Shown: positions 23,736-36,511 of the stretch, piece by piece | How positions within the stretch are numbered: position 1 is the first letter of the stretch | How the letters are laid out: each line of letters starts with the position of its first letter | Assembly: GCA_037976565.1 (NCBI GenBank) | Contig: CP137668.1 | Span: 24,820,280 to 24,884,279 of the forward strand | DNA from: Mesocentrotus franciscanus | Lineage: Eukaryota > Echinodermata > Echinoidea > Camarodonta > Strongylocentrotidae | DNA: 64,000 bases | Reading direction: 5' to 3' | Notes under the pieces: model-generated | What the model was told of the DNA's origin: nothing | Seen by the model: only the letters and a program-made list of their open reading frames with translations | The model's database searches: none | Made by a program: the position numbers and the translations under genes

Positions 23736-24761
23736 CTGTACACAATACACAATATACACAAGAAAAGACAATTTACAAGGATAACAGATGAAGGACCGTG
23801 GTTTAACAAAGACTATCATCAGATGTGCAATGAAATAGAGCTAAAGAAAAATCAAGCAACTATTTTCAAGTGTCAAAGAACACAAATGTTTCCCTTGCCC
23901 ACACATGTACATGTACCATCCACCCTTCGCCCCTATCATGCATAGATCGGTTATGAAATGATAACATGCGACTCTATTGTGCGAGACATGGTTATGCCAT
24001 CATAATCTAAATGTCAAGAGTCCTTAAAAAGATGGGCCGGACCCTGACAGCTTAAAACGGGTTTAAAATATTGATAAGATTGGACGATTTGACCTGCCCC
24101 CTACATAAAGGTGACTGGATCAAAAAAACAATGGCTCCTGGAATCGAAGTGGCAGTGACTGGCACTGATTGTTATTGTCATGGATATTTTCATCTCATGA
24201 CTGCACAGCCACAAAGGGTCCAGATATTTTGTGTACAACATGGATATTATGAATATATTTCAGTTAGTTCTGGGGTGAAGGCTTCACATAAATGAAATAG
24301 ATTTCTCAACTGCTATATTTTATTATTTTTAAATAAATGAGTTACAACTGCTCCCCCGTTATATATTTTTCACCAACTATAATTTTTACCTTCTCAGCTA
24401 TGATTTTTCCTCATTGAAAAGTAAAGGTTTTGTTATTGAATTAAAAAGTCTTTCCAACTAAAGCTTTGTGCATGATATTTACAACTTCGCCTAGTACGTC
24501 ACATTTTCAAGAAAATGGCTGCACTCATGTCACCCTAAAAGGCATTAAATAATGCAAAGAATATCTTCATTTACATTACCGGTATATATCTCTTGTACAT
24601 CAAAGGGCAGGAATACATGTGTAAATCTCATTTTTCAGAATACCATTACCTACACTTATTCTTTGAGGTGAGGTTACAGTAGGATATAGACCAACTAAGA
24701 CTGTATACATTTGCATTTCAAATGTCACAGCTACATGTACATGTTAAATTGCCAGAACTTA

Positions 24762-25651
24762 GGCCAAAAAAAAAATCATTTGGTTGTCCTCGACCGCCCG
24801 CTCGTCATTTTCGGCCCGCTCGCATTTTTTTTTTTTTTTGGAGCAATTTTAAACGCCAAACATACCATTTTATGCATGTTGCAAGGATCAAAATGTGTCC
24901 GTCGCCAATTTAGTCTTTTCAGTACGCAATTCTGTCTTTATATTAAATATAATAGAGTAGAGGAAGGATCGAGTTTTCGGACAGATGGCAATTTTCGGCG
25001 GGTCCGTTGTATGCATGGTGAAATCACACATAGCATAATAGAATATCACAGGAGAACCACATTTGCAATGGAAAATGTATCCTTAAATATCACATTTTAG
25101 CAATGTAATCGGCGGTCCTGCTACCTGAATCTGAAAAATCAAATATCTTACGCGTGTCTGTAAGGAAGATGGGTACCAAAACCTGAGCTGTATTTCAAGT
25201 ATTTTTCAGATTTAGATCGCGATTTTTCATGTGTCGCAATACCAATTTCTGATCACTGCATGCATGCAGGGGTAATTTTCGCGCTCCGTTCGAGCTCTGG
25301 CGTGGGATACCTGCTCGGCCGCACGCGCTATAGATCAGCGGACGAGCGAGCGACGCAGCGTGCGCTCCCTATTGACTTTGTACATGCGACCGAAAACTAC
25401 CTCGAAACAGTGAAAATGAAATTGAATATTGCCATGGCAATTCATGACTTTTTTCTGGGATTCTTGTTGTGTTTAAATAATAATAATATTGGCTTCATGA
25501 TTTGAAGAAAAAATGAAAATAAATAGGAAGTAAAGAGTCCAAATGAAGAGGAAAAAATGAAATGAAAAAAAAAAAAAAAAAAAAAAAAATCCGCCCGCCC
25601 CTACTCCAGAAAAGCAATCGAGGACAACCAAATGATTTTTTTTTTTTGGCC
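24762..25651. mobile_element. 890-bp non-autonomous DNA transposon with ~30-bp inverted ends
   Basis: The left end GGCC(A)n then ATCATTTGGTTGTCCTCGA and the right end TCGAGGACAACCAAATGAT then (T)nGGCC are inverted. A possible TTA duplication lies on each side (24759–24761 and 25652–25654). The interior has a CpG-rich patch near 25280–25370 with 'gagcgagcgacgcagcg'. No transposase is recognised; superfamily unknown. Confidence 0.8.
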
Positions 25652-28600
25652 TTATCAAATCATTGTCAAATCATTGCATTCTGAGATTACATACTGTACA
25701 TGAGCACTAAAACCAATACCATCGACTTTGATGTAAGGTGTCATTTACCTTGGCTTTAAAAAAAAAAGTTTAAAATTACAGAAACAAATTGTCCTCTGTC
25801 CCCAAGGTTATAATCTCTACCGGTACTTCATAAAGTCTACATCAAATGGAAGTTCCATACTATTATGTATTTATGTTCCATATTCACATGTGCACTGAAA
25901 AAAAGATCATGTCTATTGTATTAAAGGACTGTTGTCATGTGTTGGAAGATATGGTCATGCACCAGTCTCCTCAAAGAATGACCAAAGCTGCACAACAAAT
26001 AAAAGGGTTGGGTCAGTGTGTCTGACTATGGTAGTCTTCCTATTCAGTTTCCTTTCATATTAATTGGTTGCTCTTACTTTCAACATTTGCTAGATAATTT
26101 GTCAATTTCTCCGCCAAAATTCTGTGAATATACAATGAAAATTATTCTATCATTTGGCAGTTAGACTAGTGTCACTTTATCCTGCATTGCATACAGAAAG
26201 TCTTTCTCTATTTCCCATGGTATATACATGTAGTACATTATGTAAATGTAGATGCAACACACAGTATACAGTACATTTACAAAACTGAGTCTGCAATTCA
26301 AAGACTAAGATTATTTGCACCAGGCTATCTCATGACTTTATAATCAAGTTTCTAAAGGAAACTGTGAAGTCATGCTGTATGTAAAAACATATTATCTTCT
26401 ACCTTTAGAAGCCCATTATCGAGGATCCACCAGCCGCAACCCCTCCTTTCAATGAAGTTAGGATGCACTGAGTCAAGTGCATCTAGACTAGATGATTAGA
26501 CCCCCTCTCTCTCATGGTCAATACTTCTACATTAATATCAGTGAGAAGGGTATATACCAACAGGCCTACATGTATGCATACATGTACATGTATGTAAATG
26601 TAAGCCATGTATACTCTCAATCTTGATGGAGAACAATCCAAATCCCTAATACGATATTCTTGCACATTTCTGACTGATGCATATTACACAATATTTTGAC
26701 TATGAAATATTGTTCCCTTGTATTGTGTTGGAGGTTCAGTAGTTTTTTTAGTAGGAAGTTGATAGAAGAGTATATGAAATGTACATGCACAGAGTTAAAT
26801 ATCGCTTTCTTTTTGTTAAAAAAAGAACACTGGAATCAACATGTGCCGGTACATGTACACTGTACAATTACTGAACAATTAATCAGCAGTTAATATATTT
26901 GGAAATAGTAAAAAGATTACTGTTTTTAAATACAAATCAAATCAATCATACCAATCAATTTATAAAAGATTAACAAGTATGTGCTTTTAAAACTGCACAT
27001 ACAACTGTACATGTACATGTACATCAGGGAGAACTTACATGTATATACTGTACATCAATACATACATGTACATGTGTATTAAAGCTTACATGTACATGTA
27101 CATACAAAGTGTAGGCCCACAGATAAAACACAAAATACACAAACATAGATCAACAGAAAAGCACACAAACAAACAAACACAACAACAACAACAATTACCA
27201 CCACCACAACAAAAAACTGTACATGTACTGTACATGTACATTTAATAGTTGTATCATCTTTATAGACACCACATTGATGCCAATACAATATACACACTTT
27301 GTCAGGTTGGCTCCCTCACTGAAAAGTCATTCATATGTCTTTCACACTCTAACATACATGTAGCCTTGAATTACAGGTGCACATAAAACTAACGCACATT
27401 GAGGAGAGTACTCAGCCATGAAACATTAACTCTGTATTACTTGCATTATAAACCACTGACAAACTATATTGGAGTGTGATAAATAAAAGCAATGTTCATT
27501 TTCAGTACATTACAGTTATCTTGATATCGCCTACAGATTGAAGCCACTGTGCAAATATAAAGTTGAGATTAACTTCGATTGGAGCACTTGGTGACTTAGT
27601 AACTAGGATGTAGGGAGTTGTGTACATGCACCAGTCTCAAATAACCCTTACATTTCCAAAGATCTACAGCAAACAATAATGGGTCTGACTGAGAATGAAG
27701 GATGTGATAAACTCTATGATACATAGAACACCAAATAATAATTTCAGAAAGGTTTTTAAAAATAAAAAAATAAAGGGTGTAAATTGTCAAAATCCTGCTG
27801 ACTGAACAAGAGGAGAGGTACAATAACATGTACGGAACAGGATTTGTATGCTTTTAATTGAAAGTATTAAATATGAAATACAACAAAATTATATTTTCTT
27901 GATTTTTGACAGACAACAGAAACACACTTTGAGATGCCTATCAAAACAGACAGGACCAAACAAAACATCCATGTACATGTATATGTAGGCCTACATGTAT
28001 GTTCAACAATGATTTTGGTAATGTGTGTACATGTCTAGTTTGATATTTCTGCATTAAAAGAACTGTGTGATATTCATGTACTGTACAGGTATATAATATA
28101 TGATTGAATTTTGATAAAATCAAATTGAAGTTGGAGTACATTTCCACCAGATGAAAATTCTCGATCTTTTCTTGAGAGCAAAATTTTCAACTTTTTACCG
28201 ATTATGAGACTGGATGCAACTTGGGAAGCCTACATTTACATCTTTAAAAGTAAATTTTGCCCTTACAGCTCATGTAAATACAATGTAAGACAGTAAATCA
28301 TGGTCCTTTTCTCATGAAACACAATAATGAGAGCATGTATTAAACCAATACATGTGCCCTGATATGTGCTCAAGGTACTGTAACACATAATTTCCCTTGT
28401 GGCACAAGCATCACTTTCAATGGAGTTTGGTTTCCTTTACTGACCGATGCAGTAATTACGCAAGAAGGCCTAATGGAACTGTAGACACAGGTTTGAATGG
28501 CTCTTACATACATTATATACTAGGCATAGCGTCAAATATTGATCTCATATTTGCATTTATATACATGTACATGTAACACAGATTCTACTGAAAGACCACC

Positions 28601-28664
28601 TAATGTACATATACATGTACCTGTACAGGGTGTATGTAATGTTTTCCTTTCGACATATTATGAA

Positions 28665-29013
28665 ACTAGATGGAATTTCGACTGCGCGCAGTCAAAAATG
28701 ATGCCTCCGCCATAGAGCAATTTTACAAACCAAAATGGAAGCAATTTTTAAAATTCAAGTTTGATTGTAATCCATCTGTTGGTTCTTATGATAATGCGTT
28801 CACAAGCTATTTATAGGCATACATAATGAGCCCCATGACCCTAAAATCTAATCAGTTCATTGGCTCTGCAAGATACATACATGACCCAAGTTTGGCGGTA
28901 ATCTATCAATCGGTTCTTAAGATAACACGATCACGAGAACAGGACGTACATACGTACGGACGGACAACCAGAAAACATAATGCCTCCGGCTACTTTGTAG
29001 CGGTGGCATAAAA
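28665..29013 (+). mobile_element. Solo non-autonomous Helentron-like element (349 bp)
   Basis: It has the same 5' end as the array (ACTAGATGGAA, ACTGCGCGCAGT, 'atgatgcctccgccatagag') and about one and a half minisatellite A repeats. A short ACGT/ACGG run, 'gacaaccagaaaacataatg' and a hairpin TGCCTCCGGC…GCGGTGGCA then TAAAAA follow. It carries no protein. It shows what a complete short element looks like and so defines where the array's first 3' hairpin would have ended one. Confidence 0.85.
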
Positions 29014-29122
29014 ATGTCTCATTATCAATTTGTTAAACTGATACATGTACACTGTAGGTGGTCCCACAGACATGTACATGTATGCTCGAGCCACAAGTGC
29101 TCTGGGCTTTATTTCATTTTTA

Positions 29123-29424
29123 GGGTGGTATTCTCGAAAGCGGACTAACTTTAGTCCATGGTTTAATCCTCCGACTAAGTATGGAATGCCAAGTGTCCAT
29201 ATGAATATATTTTTGGATAATTTGATATGTCCCTAAATAACCATGATAACATACAGTCATTATTTCATAGTTATATTGTTGTTTATTAACTATGCTATTA
29301 CATTTTATTTTAATTTAGTGACAGATTAAATTATTTAAAAATATATTCATATGGACACTTGGCATTCCATACTTAGAGGATTAAACCATGGACTAAAGTT
29401 AGTCCGCTTTCGAGAATACCACCC
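29123..29424. mobile_element. MITE with ~90-bp inverted ends
   Basis: The left end GGGTGGTATTCTCGAAAGCG is inverted at the right as CGCTTTCGAGAATACCACCC. Pairing continues through 'actaactttagtccatggtt' and 'ggaatgccaagtgtccatat'. The core is AT-rich and non-coding. Confidence 0.88.
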
Positions 29425-29781
29425 ACTGAGTTTATATACATGTATAGGGCTTCATATATACGGTACTGTATATAGCCCTACTCCTACATACAGGGTGTAC
29501 ATGTAGATATACATGTAGGAGTAGGGCTGCAATTGGGGTTTAGGCTAACTTTTAGATTAAGTTGAGGTTTAGGGTTAGAAATAGGTATAGCGTTTGATCA
29601 AAGGTTGACGTTGGGAATTCAGTTAGTATGGGATAGTGACCGCGGGACAATTGTCACCGGAGCCCATGTTTGCGTTGTTCAACCATCTGACAGCTGACAG
29701 CATGAACAATCTTATTTCTTTTTTCCAACCCTCACCCCCTTACCCCACCACCGTCTCCTACAAAACACTAGGACACCATAC

Positions 29782-29992
29782 CTTCATCCTGTCGAGAGGG
29801 TCGTCAGACATACTGGCCTTCACGAGGAGGTGGGCATGCTCGATGTATTCACAGCATCTTTGGAGGAAGCTTAAGGGTTCATTAAAGACGACAGGCATAG
29901 TGATCTTGGAGAGTTCTTTGCCGATGCATTGTTTTAGTACTGTCCATAGGGTCATGTGATCTCGTCTGTACATGGGGGCCGGTAATCTTACT
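29782..29992 (-). CDS. OSBPL1A-like: ORP exon N: N-terminal lid and start of the ORD
   Basis: Acceptor CTGTAG|AGTAAG and donor GATGAAG|GTATGG. It encodes RLPAPMYRRDHMTLWTVLKQ then CIGKELSKITMPVVFNEPLS and FLQRCCEYIEHAHLLVKAS, ending SDDPLDRMK. ELSKITMPV.FNEPLSFLQR is the classic start of the ORP ligand-binding domain, covering the lid and first helices. One base completes the codon left open by exon M, and the exon ends in phase 0. Confidence 0.95.
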
Positions 29993-30590
29993 CTACAGAT
30001 GAAAAAAGGAACAATAATGACATAAATAATAAACAGTTAAATAGATACATGTAAAAGGTGAATCTAACATTGTCAAGAACGAGTCATTACTCAAGAACGA
30101 GTCATTACTCGGTCACACCAATGTGATTGCAGACCGACCACGAAATGAGCAAAAAATTACATTATAACAAATGGCCAAAAAAAATGGTGGATTGGAGTCG
30201 ATGTTGAATGGAGTCGATATGGCACTGAAAGGTATCAACTGGTAATGCTACTGTGTTTTGGGGGGCTGTCAGAATCATATCATTTACCTGAAGGATAATG
30301 CAGGATACTGTTACCATCCATCCAGTTTTACCTTTAAACATAGGACTATATACACGTGTATGAGTATTAAAGCACTTGTTAAAATGAAAGTATTCATTTC
30401 TTCAACTTTTCTCTCCCTTCAGGAATCTCTTTTCCATGAATGCCAGTATTAATACTAGGGGAAGAATTCAGTCACTGCCGTTGTCATGGAAATTATGGTA
30501 TCTTTTGACAATTCATTTATCATAAAAATTGCAAAGCAAGGAGTTCACAAATTCACAAGTTTGACATTTTAAAACACTACCGGTATTTAC
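29993..30590. other. Intron between exons M and N
   Basis: About 0.6 kb. It contains a short tandem duplication, 'caagaacgagtcattactc', near 30074 and otherwise nothing recognisable. Confidence 0.7.
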
Positions 30591-31066
30591 CTTGCACACC
30601 CTGGAATGATAATATTAGGCACATTGCCGAATGTGAACACATCACTCTTTCCCAAGTCTCTGCTTTTAGTTATATTGTGATCTCCATTCTTTAATGAAAC
30701 AAGGTCTTCCTTGCTCTGTTTACTGTTCGAATGATTCTCAGAGTCCGATATTCTGCACTGACCGCCCTCTGTTGGCAACCTTGGTTCAGAATCCATCCTG
30801 ACACTGTAGAAGCTCTCCACGTCACTCAGTCGATCATCAAAGCTACCCGTTGGGCTACTGCCTCGGCTGCCAGAGTCCATCACACTGTGGAATTCATGGT
30901 CATCATAGTCAAACCCCTCATGGATATCGTGGAAGTTATTGAGAGGGCTTGTGGAGAGGCTTGCTGAGAAGAGTTCTAGTCTGTCGTGCTGCCGCGCAAG
31001 GGCGTGGAGGGCGTCCTGCAAGTTCCGGATTCGCTCTTGCTCCTGCCTCAATCGCAGGTTACGCAG
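30591..31066 (-). CDS. OSBPL1A-like: ORP exon M: coiled-coil end, FFAT-like region and Ser-rich linker
   Basis: Acceptor GTCTCCAG|CTGCG and donor TGCAAG|GTAAAT; 476 bp, leaving in phase 2. It starts with a charged helix (LRNLRLRQEQERIRNLQDAL), then an acidic Ser-rich stretch. Two FFAT-like cores lie at 30875–30895 (EFHSVMD) and 30794–30814 (SFYSVRM). The second aligns with the human ORP1L FFAT position. A low-complexity tail leads to FGNVPNIIIPGCAR just before the ORD. In human ORP1 this region is split over more exons, so several appear fused here. Several SP/GS sites suggest phosphorylation, which is inferred only. Confidence 0.92.
30794..30895 (-). other. Pair of phospho-FFAT-like motifs in exon M
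   Basis: The usual FFAT core is EFFDAxE. Here both cores have Phe at position 2, an aromatic or His at 3, and Ser instead of Asp at 4 (EFHSVMD; SFYSVRM). Acidic residues lie upstream (FDYDDH; DDRLSDVE). Ser/Thr at position 4 is the mark of phospho-regulated FFAT motifs. VAP binding is predicted, not shown. Confidence 0.55.
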
Positions 31067-34000
31067 CTGGAGACGGAAACAAAATCAAAGGGAAAATTCA
31101 TAAGACGATATGCATGAATGAACTTTTAAAGAACTCGAGATGAAAACTATCTTTCTTAACTTTCTATGTTCATGTTTGACTAGAAAGGGAGGCTGGTGTA
31201 AAGAAGAGAGATAAAACATTGTCTCCATTTTGTCTATAAACTGAAGACACAGTAGGAACTCCTTTTCTTTTTCTTTTGGCATTGGAAATATAAGAGCCAG
31301 ACTAATAGCCTCTGCAATGGTCTGTCAACTCTGAATTAAGAAATATTGAGAACCTTAAGCTTACGGTACTAGAAAGCTCGAGTTAATCTACCAGAAAAGT
31401 CTCTGAATAAATCAAGGGTAATTGCACATACATGTAGTATATAATTCAAGTCTCTGTTTCACTTTCATGCATGTGGACAGCGGTCATATACATACATGTA
31501 CATGTATAGGCCTTCATCAAGATTATTAATCCATTTTTGCTATCATAACATGTATTACAAACTGGTCAAATCTTCATGTAATGTGGTTTTGTATCGAAAA
31601 ATTGCTTACACATATGTATGTAAATGTACATGTACATGTAGGAGCTATATTCTAGTAGTTTTTATAAATGGTGTACAGGAACTACAATACTGTATGTATG
31701 TAAATACAGCTGGATCACAACACAGACCAATACTTTCACCCACTGAACTGGAAAAGACGAGTCTGGCAGTGAGACCACAAGCCTTTCACATTTGTTTATA
31801 CCAGACCAATAGAGGAAGTGCTGGTATTTCATGCAGGAAGTTACATGTGTGAATGTGGCCGGGTTGGCTGTCGGTAGATAGAGGTATCAACTAGCTCTCA
31901 AGTTGCTCAAGTACTATATCACTTATGGAAAAATAATCAAGTGCTACTGGACAGAAGCAGCTGTTGATAAACTGTTTACATGTGTATATTATATGTAGGG
32001 GTGGGAGGCCTTTTTGTTGAATATTGAAGAATATTCGTTTACATGTACATGCCCACATGTACATTGTTGTACAGTATGTATTACTATTGTAGGCATGACT
32101 TTGGCATCGTGTCCCACAGTACATACATGTGTACATGTACAATATACAGTTTGACACCAACATGAAAATGTGATGCTTAATACATGAACATTACAGTAAA
32201 CAAAACTAAAGATTTGAAACAAGAAAACATATGATTGTTATTGCATGTTGCATTTATTACACTTTGACGTTGCTAGTAAAAATCTACATTTACTGGTATC
32301 TAACACCTCTGTATTAAGTGTAAACCTTGTTCACACGTAGTGTGGGAAACCGCCACAAAAAAAAACAGTGGCAAAAAAAAGAAGATAATTTTATATGTAC
32401 TGTAAATAATGGGAAGAGGGGTGAAAAAAGAGGCGCATGCGACAAAGACCAATTAAAAGTACCCACTTTTAATGACATACATGTCTAAGATACAAAAATG
32501 TAGATACCATGATGTTTGTGATGTTCTATTTTGCCTGGTGGTTTATTTGAGTGCATTACGTTATGTCACTTAAATACTGTACAGTATGTGTGAACTACAG
32601 TAGGCTTAATAAATGTACCAAGCTGTGGCAAAAAAAGAAGTGATGATACTGAGCCAGCACCAATTGAAAGCTATTGAAAGCATGGCATGTAACCTTGGCA
32701 GCAGAATCAAATAAAAAGCACATCCTTTCCAAATACACATCGGAGAAGATGAATGAAATGACCAGGTAGGAAGGGAGGTTCTTGAGTATGCTCCGTTAGA
32801 AATAATTGGTCGGTAACCACATTTGTATGACCAAAAATTGATGGTAGAAATCTGCACATGATGCAAGGATACCACTTGGTTTTACCAACTGAGCCTGAAA
32901 AGGAGACTTTGGCATGTTGGAGTCTCATACATGTACTACAGTGTATACAACTGAAAAAATATGAAGCCTGAAAGTGAAAAAGGTCTGAAATGGGGATTTG
33001 TTAGGGCCTGAAATCTGGCATACCTGATAATAATTTAATTAAATCATTTATCCATTTATTTATATATTTATATATTTCTTTCTTTGTTTATTCATAAATT
33101 AGATTTAATTCATTCATTCATTCACTCATATTCCCCCTTCATTCCTTCCTCCATTTCATTCATCAATTTATTGTTTTCTATGTACGCCTACATGTAAACA
33201 TACACTTAACCTCATGAATGCATAAACAAGGAATAAACAAGTTGTCCCATATTTGATTTTTTTTTTTTTTTTACATGCACCCAATACCTAATCAATGAAC
33301 GCCATCTGTCAGTCCTGCTTGTAAAGATTTCATAGAGTCAACTACAATGTAACACTACAGCCAGGGAACAACCCAAATTGATGGGCTACAATGTACATTG
33401 TAAGTAATGAGCACTGGCTGACATGGACATGTGTATTGTGCAAAGGGCATTTTTGACAATTTGAGAAAATCATACCACAGCGAGTGAATTGAAATGATGT
33501 ATTTGGGAATCACAGAAAACAGTTAATACCAGTGTCCGATGGAATCAATTAAACTTGATTTCTCTGCTGTTTTTTCTTTTCTCAAAATCAAATCCTAATT
33601 TGTGTACCGGTAATCTTCTTCCAAGTTCTTGCACTAATGATTGACCCCCAAAATGCAAAGATTACTACATACCGGTACATGTACTGTACATGTAGCATTA
33701 CTTGCACCCTAATATACATGTACATGTACATGTATACAAGTACATGTAGAATAGAACATTTCTTTGAATGTTTCTCTCCATCATGACTTCTCAATTTTCA
33801 ATATTCCCCATACATGTAGGTGTCAACTTGTTACCAGGTTGGATTTCCAATGAAGTTACCCAAGCAAGATGAAAATATCCACACATGTACAGGTACATGT
33901 ACATTGTACATGTAGGTCTGAAAACAGACAAACTAGAGCACTTACTGTTTATAAACTAGAAAATGCGCTTTACCTTTCACTTTCTAAATCTCTTGGTGAA

Positions 34001-34960
34001 ATCATTTATGCTCTGATGAGTTAAGCTACGGTAAGTTTCATGCCTCACCGATAGTCAGAAATGCTAATTTACATCGTGCATGAATGGGTATGTGTCAGCA
34101 TGGAGACTGAGAATGTCAGGAAGAGCAAAATGTCAAAATCTTTAAGGGGTAGTCCACCCTCAAATAAGTTTGTTTACAGCAGAAAGCAGAAAAATTAGAG
34201 AAACTCAAACAGATCAGTGAGCAGAATCCAAATAGAAGAAGAAGAAGAAAAAGAAAAAGAAGAAAAAGAAGATCAATCTTTCTCAGTTTCTTTCTTTCTT
34301 TTATACATTCCATGTTTTGCTATTTTTAAATGACCGAATTATTGAACTTTAATTTACACCTAGAGCCTGGAGGTCTACAAATGTACATACATTACTTCTG
34401 TGAGTGTGCCTACTTGGGAGCGAAGTTATAAAATACAGCTCCATAAATTATCTCAAATTGATATTTGATAACAATTTATTTATACAAGTAGTTATGAAGT
34501 AAATACTGTCATGTCAACCTAGTAGTATGGCAACAGGTCAATATGTTCAGTCTATTTTCCCTCCCTAGTAAGGGGAATGAGGAGGGAGAGACAGTTGTGT
34601 AACATGAAGGCCCCCCCCCCATTTTTTTTTTTACATGACCACACCTCAGTGACCAGGTGGAGTAAGGTTGTTAAATTATCTTCTCTACTACCCCTGCCCC
34701 CCTCTAAAAAAAAAAAAATAAATAAATACAAAAAAACAAAAATAATCTAGCCTTGGAGCTAAACTACATGTACTTCCAAAGTCCTATTACATCATATTCG
34801 CAATACCTGTATACTGAGCCAAGGTACAATGTTTGCTCAGTGACCAAAGTTCGCAGTTAAAAAGTAACAAAGGTTTGACAATGATTAATTGCAATGGAAT
34901 CAAAATCTAGGTTTAGACAATGCTTTAATTCAGGTACAATTAAACTGTACACATGGGCGT

Positions 34961-35563
34961 CTAACAGCGTGTCCACACACAAAAAAATTTATCCCGAAAC
35001 TCTATAACGAAACGTCGTATAAAGAATCATCGTATAAATTTCAGGGTGTCCACACACAAGAAACGTCGTATAAAGAATCATCGTATAAATTCCAGGGTGT
35101 CCACACACACAAGAAATTAATCCCGAAACTCTACAGCGAAATGTCGTATAGGTGCGCAGTTTGCTACTGCGGTCATGAAATGGAAGCGGAAATGAGAGGT
35201 CCGGTCTCCTTTCGCGCGAGGTCACGTTAAGCCCTGCCCAGTTATACCTTTAGATAAACTAGTTACGTCCACACACAACACATTCCGTGATTAGGCGTGA
35301 TTAGATGTGATTCTTTATTGAGTTCTAGTTCGAAACGATGCCCAAACCCACGTTTCGTTATACGACGTTTCGTTATACGACGTTTCGTTATACGACGTTT
35401 CGTTATACGACGTTTCGTTATACGACGTTTCGTTATACGACGTATCGTTAGTAAGCGTCCACACACACAATTTCATCGTATAACTATCCCGAAACGGTAT
35501 ACCGGTAACTACAGTGTAATCACCTCTAATCACGGAAAGTGTTGTGTGTGGACACGGGGTTAG
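34961..35563. mobile_element. TIR element with subterminal and internal 15-bp repeats
   Basis: The ends CTAACAGCGTGTCCACACAC and GTGTGTGGACACGGGGTTAG are inverted. The left half has two to three copies of 'aacgtcgtataaagaatcat'. The right half has the tandem GTTTCGTTATACGAC array, which is the reverse complement of the same motif. Such clustered motifs near the ends may be transposase-binding sites. Its repetitive translations (RRITK, RFVIR, ETSYN) are a by-product, not a protein. Confidence 0.8.
35351..35455. repeat. Tandem 15-bp array, six perfect units plus one variant
   Basis: CGTTTCGTTATACGA is repeated exactly six times from 35351 to 35440. A diverged unit CGTATCGTTAGTAAG follows. The period is a multiple of three, so all frames give repetitive peptides without stops. 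Perfect identity suggests recent slippage or selection. Confidence 0.95.
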
Positions 35564-36511
35564 AGACTAAAATCTCAATCTGGACCATTAAAATATCCAA
35601 AAAAATTCCATAGGCCTCATGTACATGTACAGTGTATACATACAGTATGTAAAACTAGAAATCCGGACCCCTTCAAATAGAGTTACACAGAGCTTTATGT
35701 TTCTCTGAAAATACATGTAATGTACACGTAGTGCATGCATGTACAATATGTACAGCTTGGGCTTACACTTCTATTGTATCTCACATCTGTGATTAATAAT
35801 AATGGTAAATCAATTAGTTGAAAGTTTCCCTTGATCAATAGAAGTAATTGCATGACTGAAATATTTCATCATCCTAAAATATAAAAGGCAACATCCCCGG
35901 ATTTTGACAATCATTCTGGCATACATTTTGTACATGTATCCACCTCTTCAGCTTTAGAAGTTAAACCATGGCCTTTGTGTTGGTCCATGGTTGAACACTG
36001 CCAAAATGTACACGGTCCACACGTGTGGGTGGTTCTACATACATACATGTATGTATGTGCAAGTTTATCCCAATTGCAGTCTTAGTTTGCTGTAGTTCTA
36101 GATGTAGACCTAAACTTGATTACAGACTAGTCATTCACTGGGCCCGTAACATGTTCAGAGTTTTACAGATTAACAAAACTCAATAAATCATGGATCAATA
36201 TGAATTTGTAATGATTTTAACCTTGGGCTAAACAACACCAAAAAAAATCTCTGACTTTAAGTTTTGAACACACACATGTATGAGAGTATTTACAAATAAC
36301 CACACATACATGTACTGTACAGTATCTAACATCTGTAGGGGAGTGTGAATTCTCGATCTTGTACAATGTACATCAGTTTCAGTTTCAGTTTATTTTCATA
36401 TTTCACATGTTGTATAATACATCGTTACATTTGGCATAACATGTTACATTTTTTTCTTCATTTGTTTTGTATTCATACAAACGAAGAGATTTATACATAA
36501 GACTAAGTTAA

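Larger units (their letters stand above)
23084..29781. other. 6.7-kb intron between exons N and O, rich in transposons
   Basis: Contains the hairpin at 23570, the TIR element at 24762, the solo Helentron-like element at 28665 and the MITE at 29123. Between them are many TACATGTA tracts (especially 26.5–28.6 kb) and small CAA/CCA microsatellites near 27.18 kb. No other gene was recognised. Confidence 0.65.

Noticed and set aside
35263..35563. Repetitive peptides (RRITK, RFVIR, ETSYN) in several frames
   Set aside because: They come from a perfect 15-bp DNA tandem repeat inside a TIR element; open frames on both strands are a by-product of a period divisible by three.
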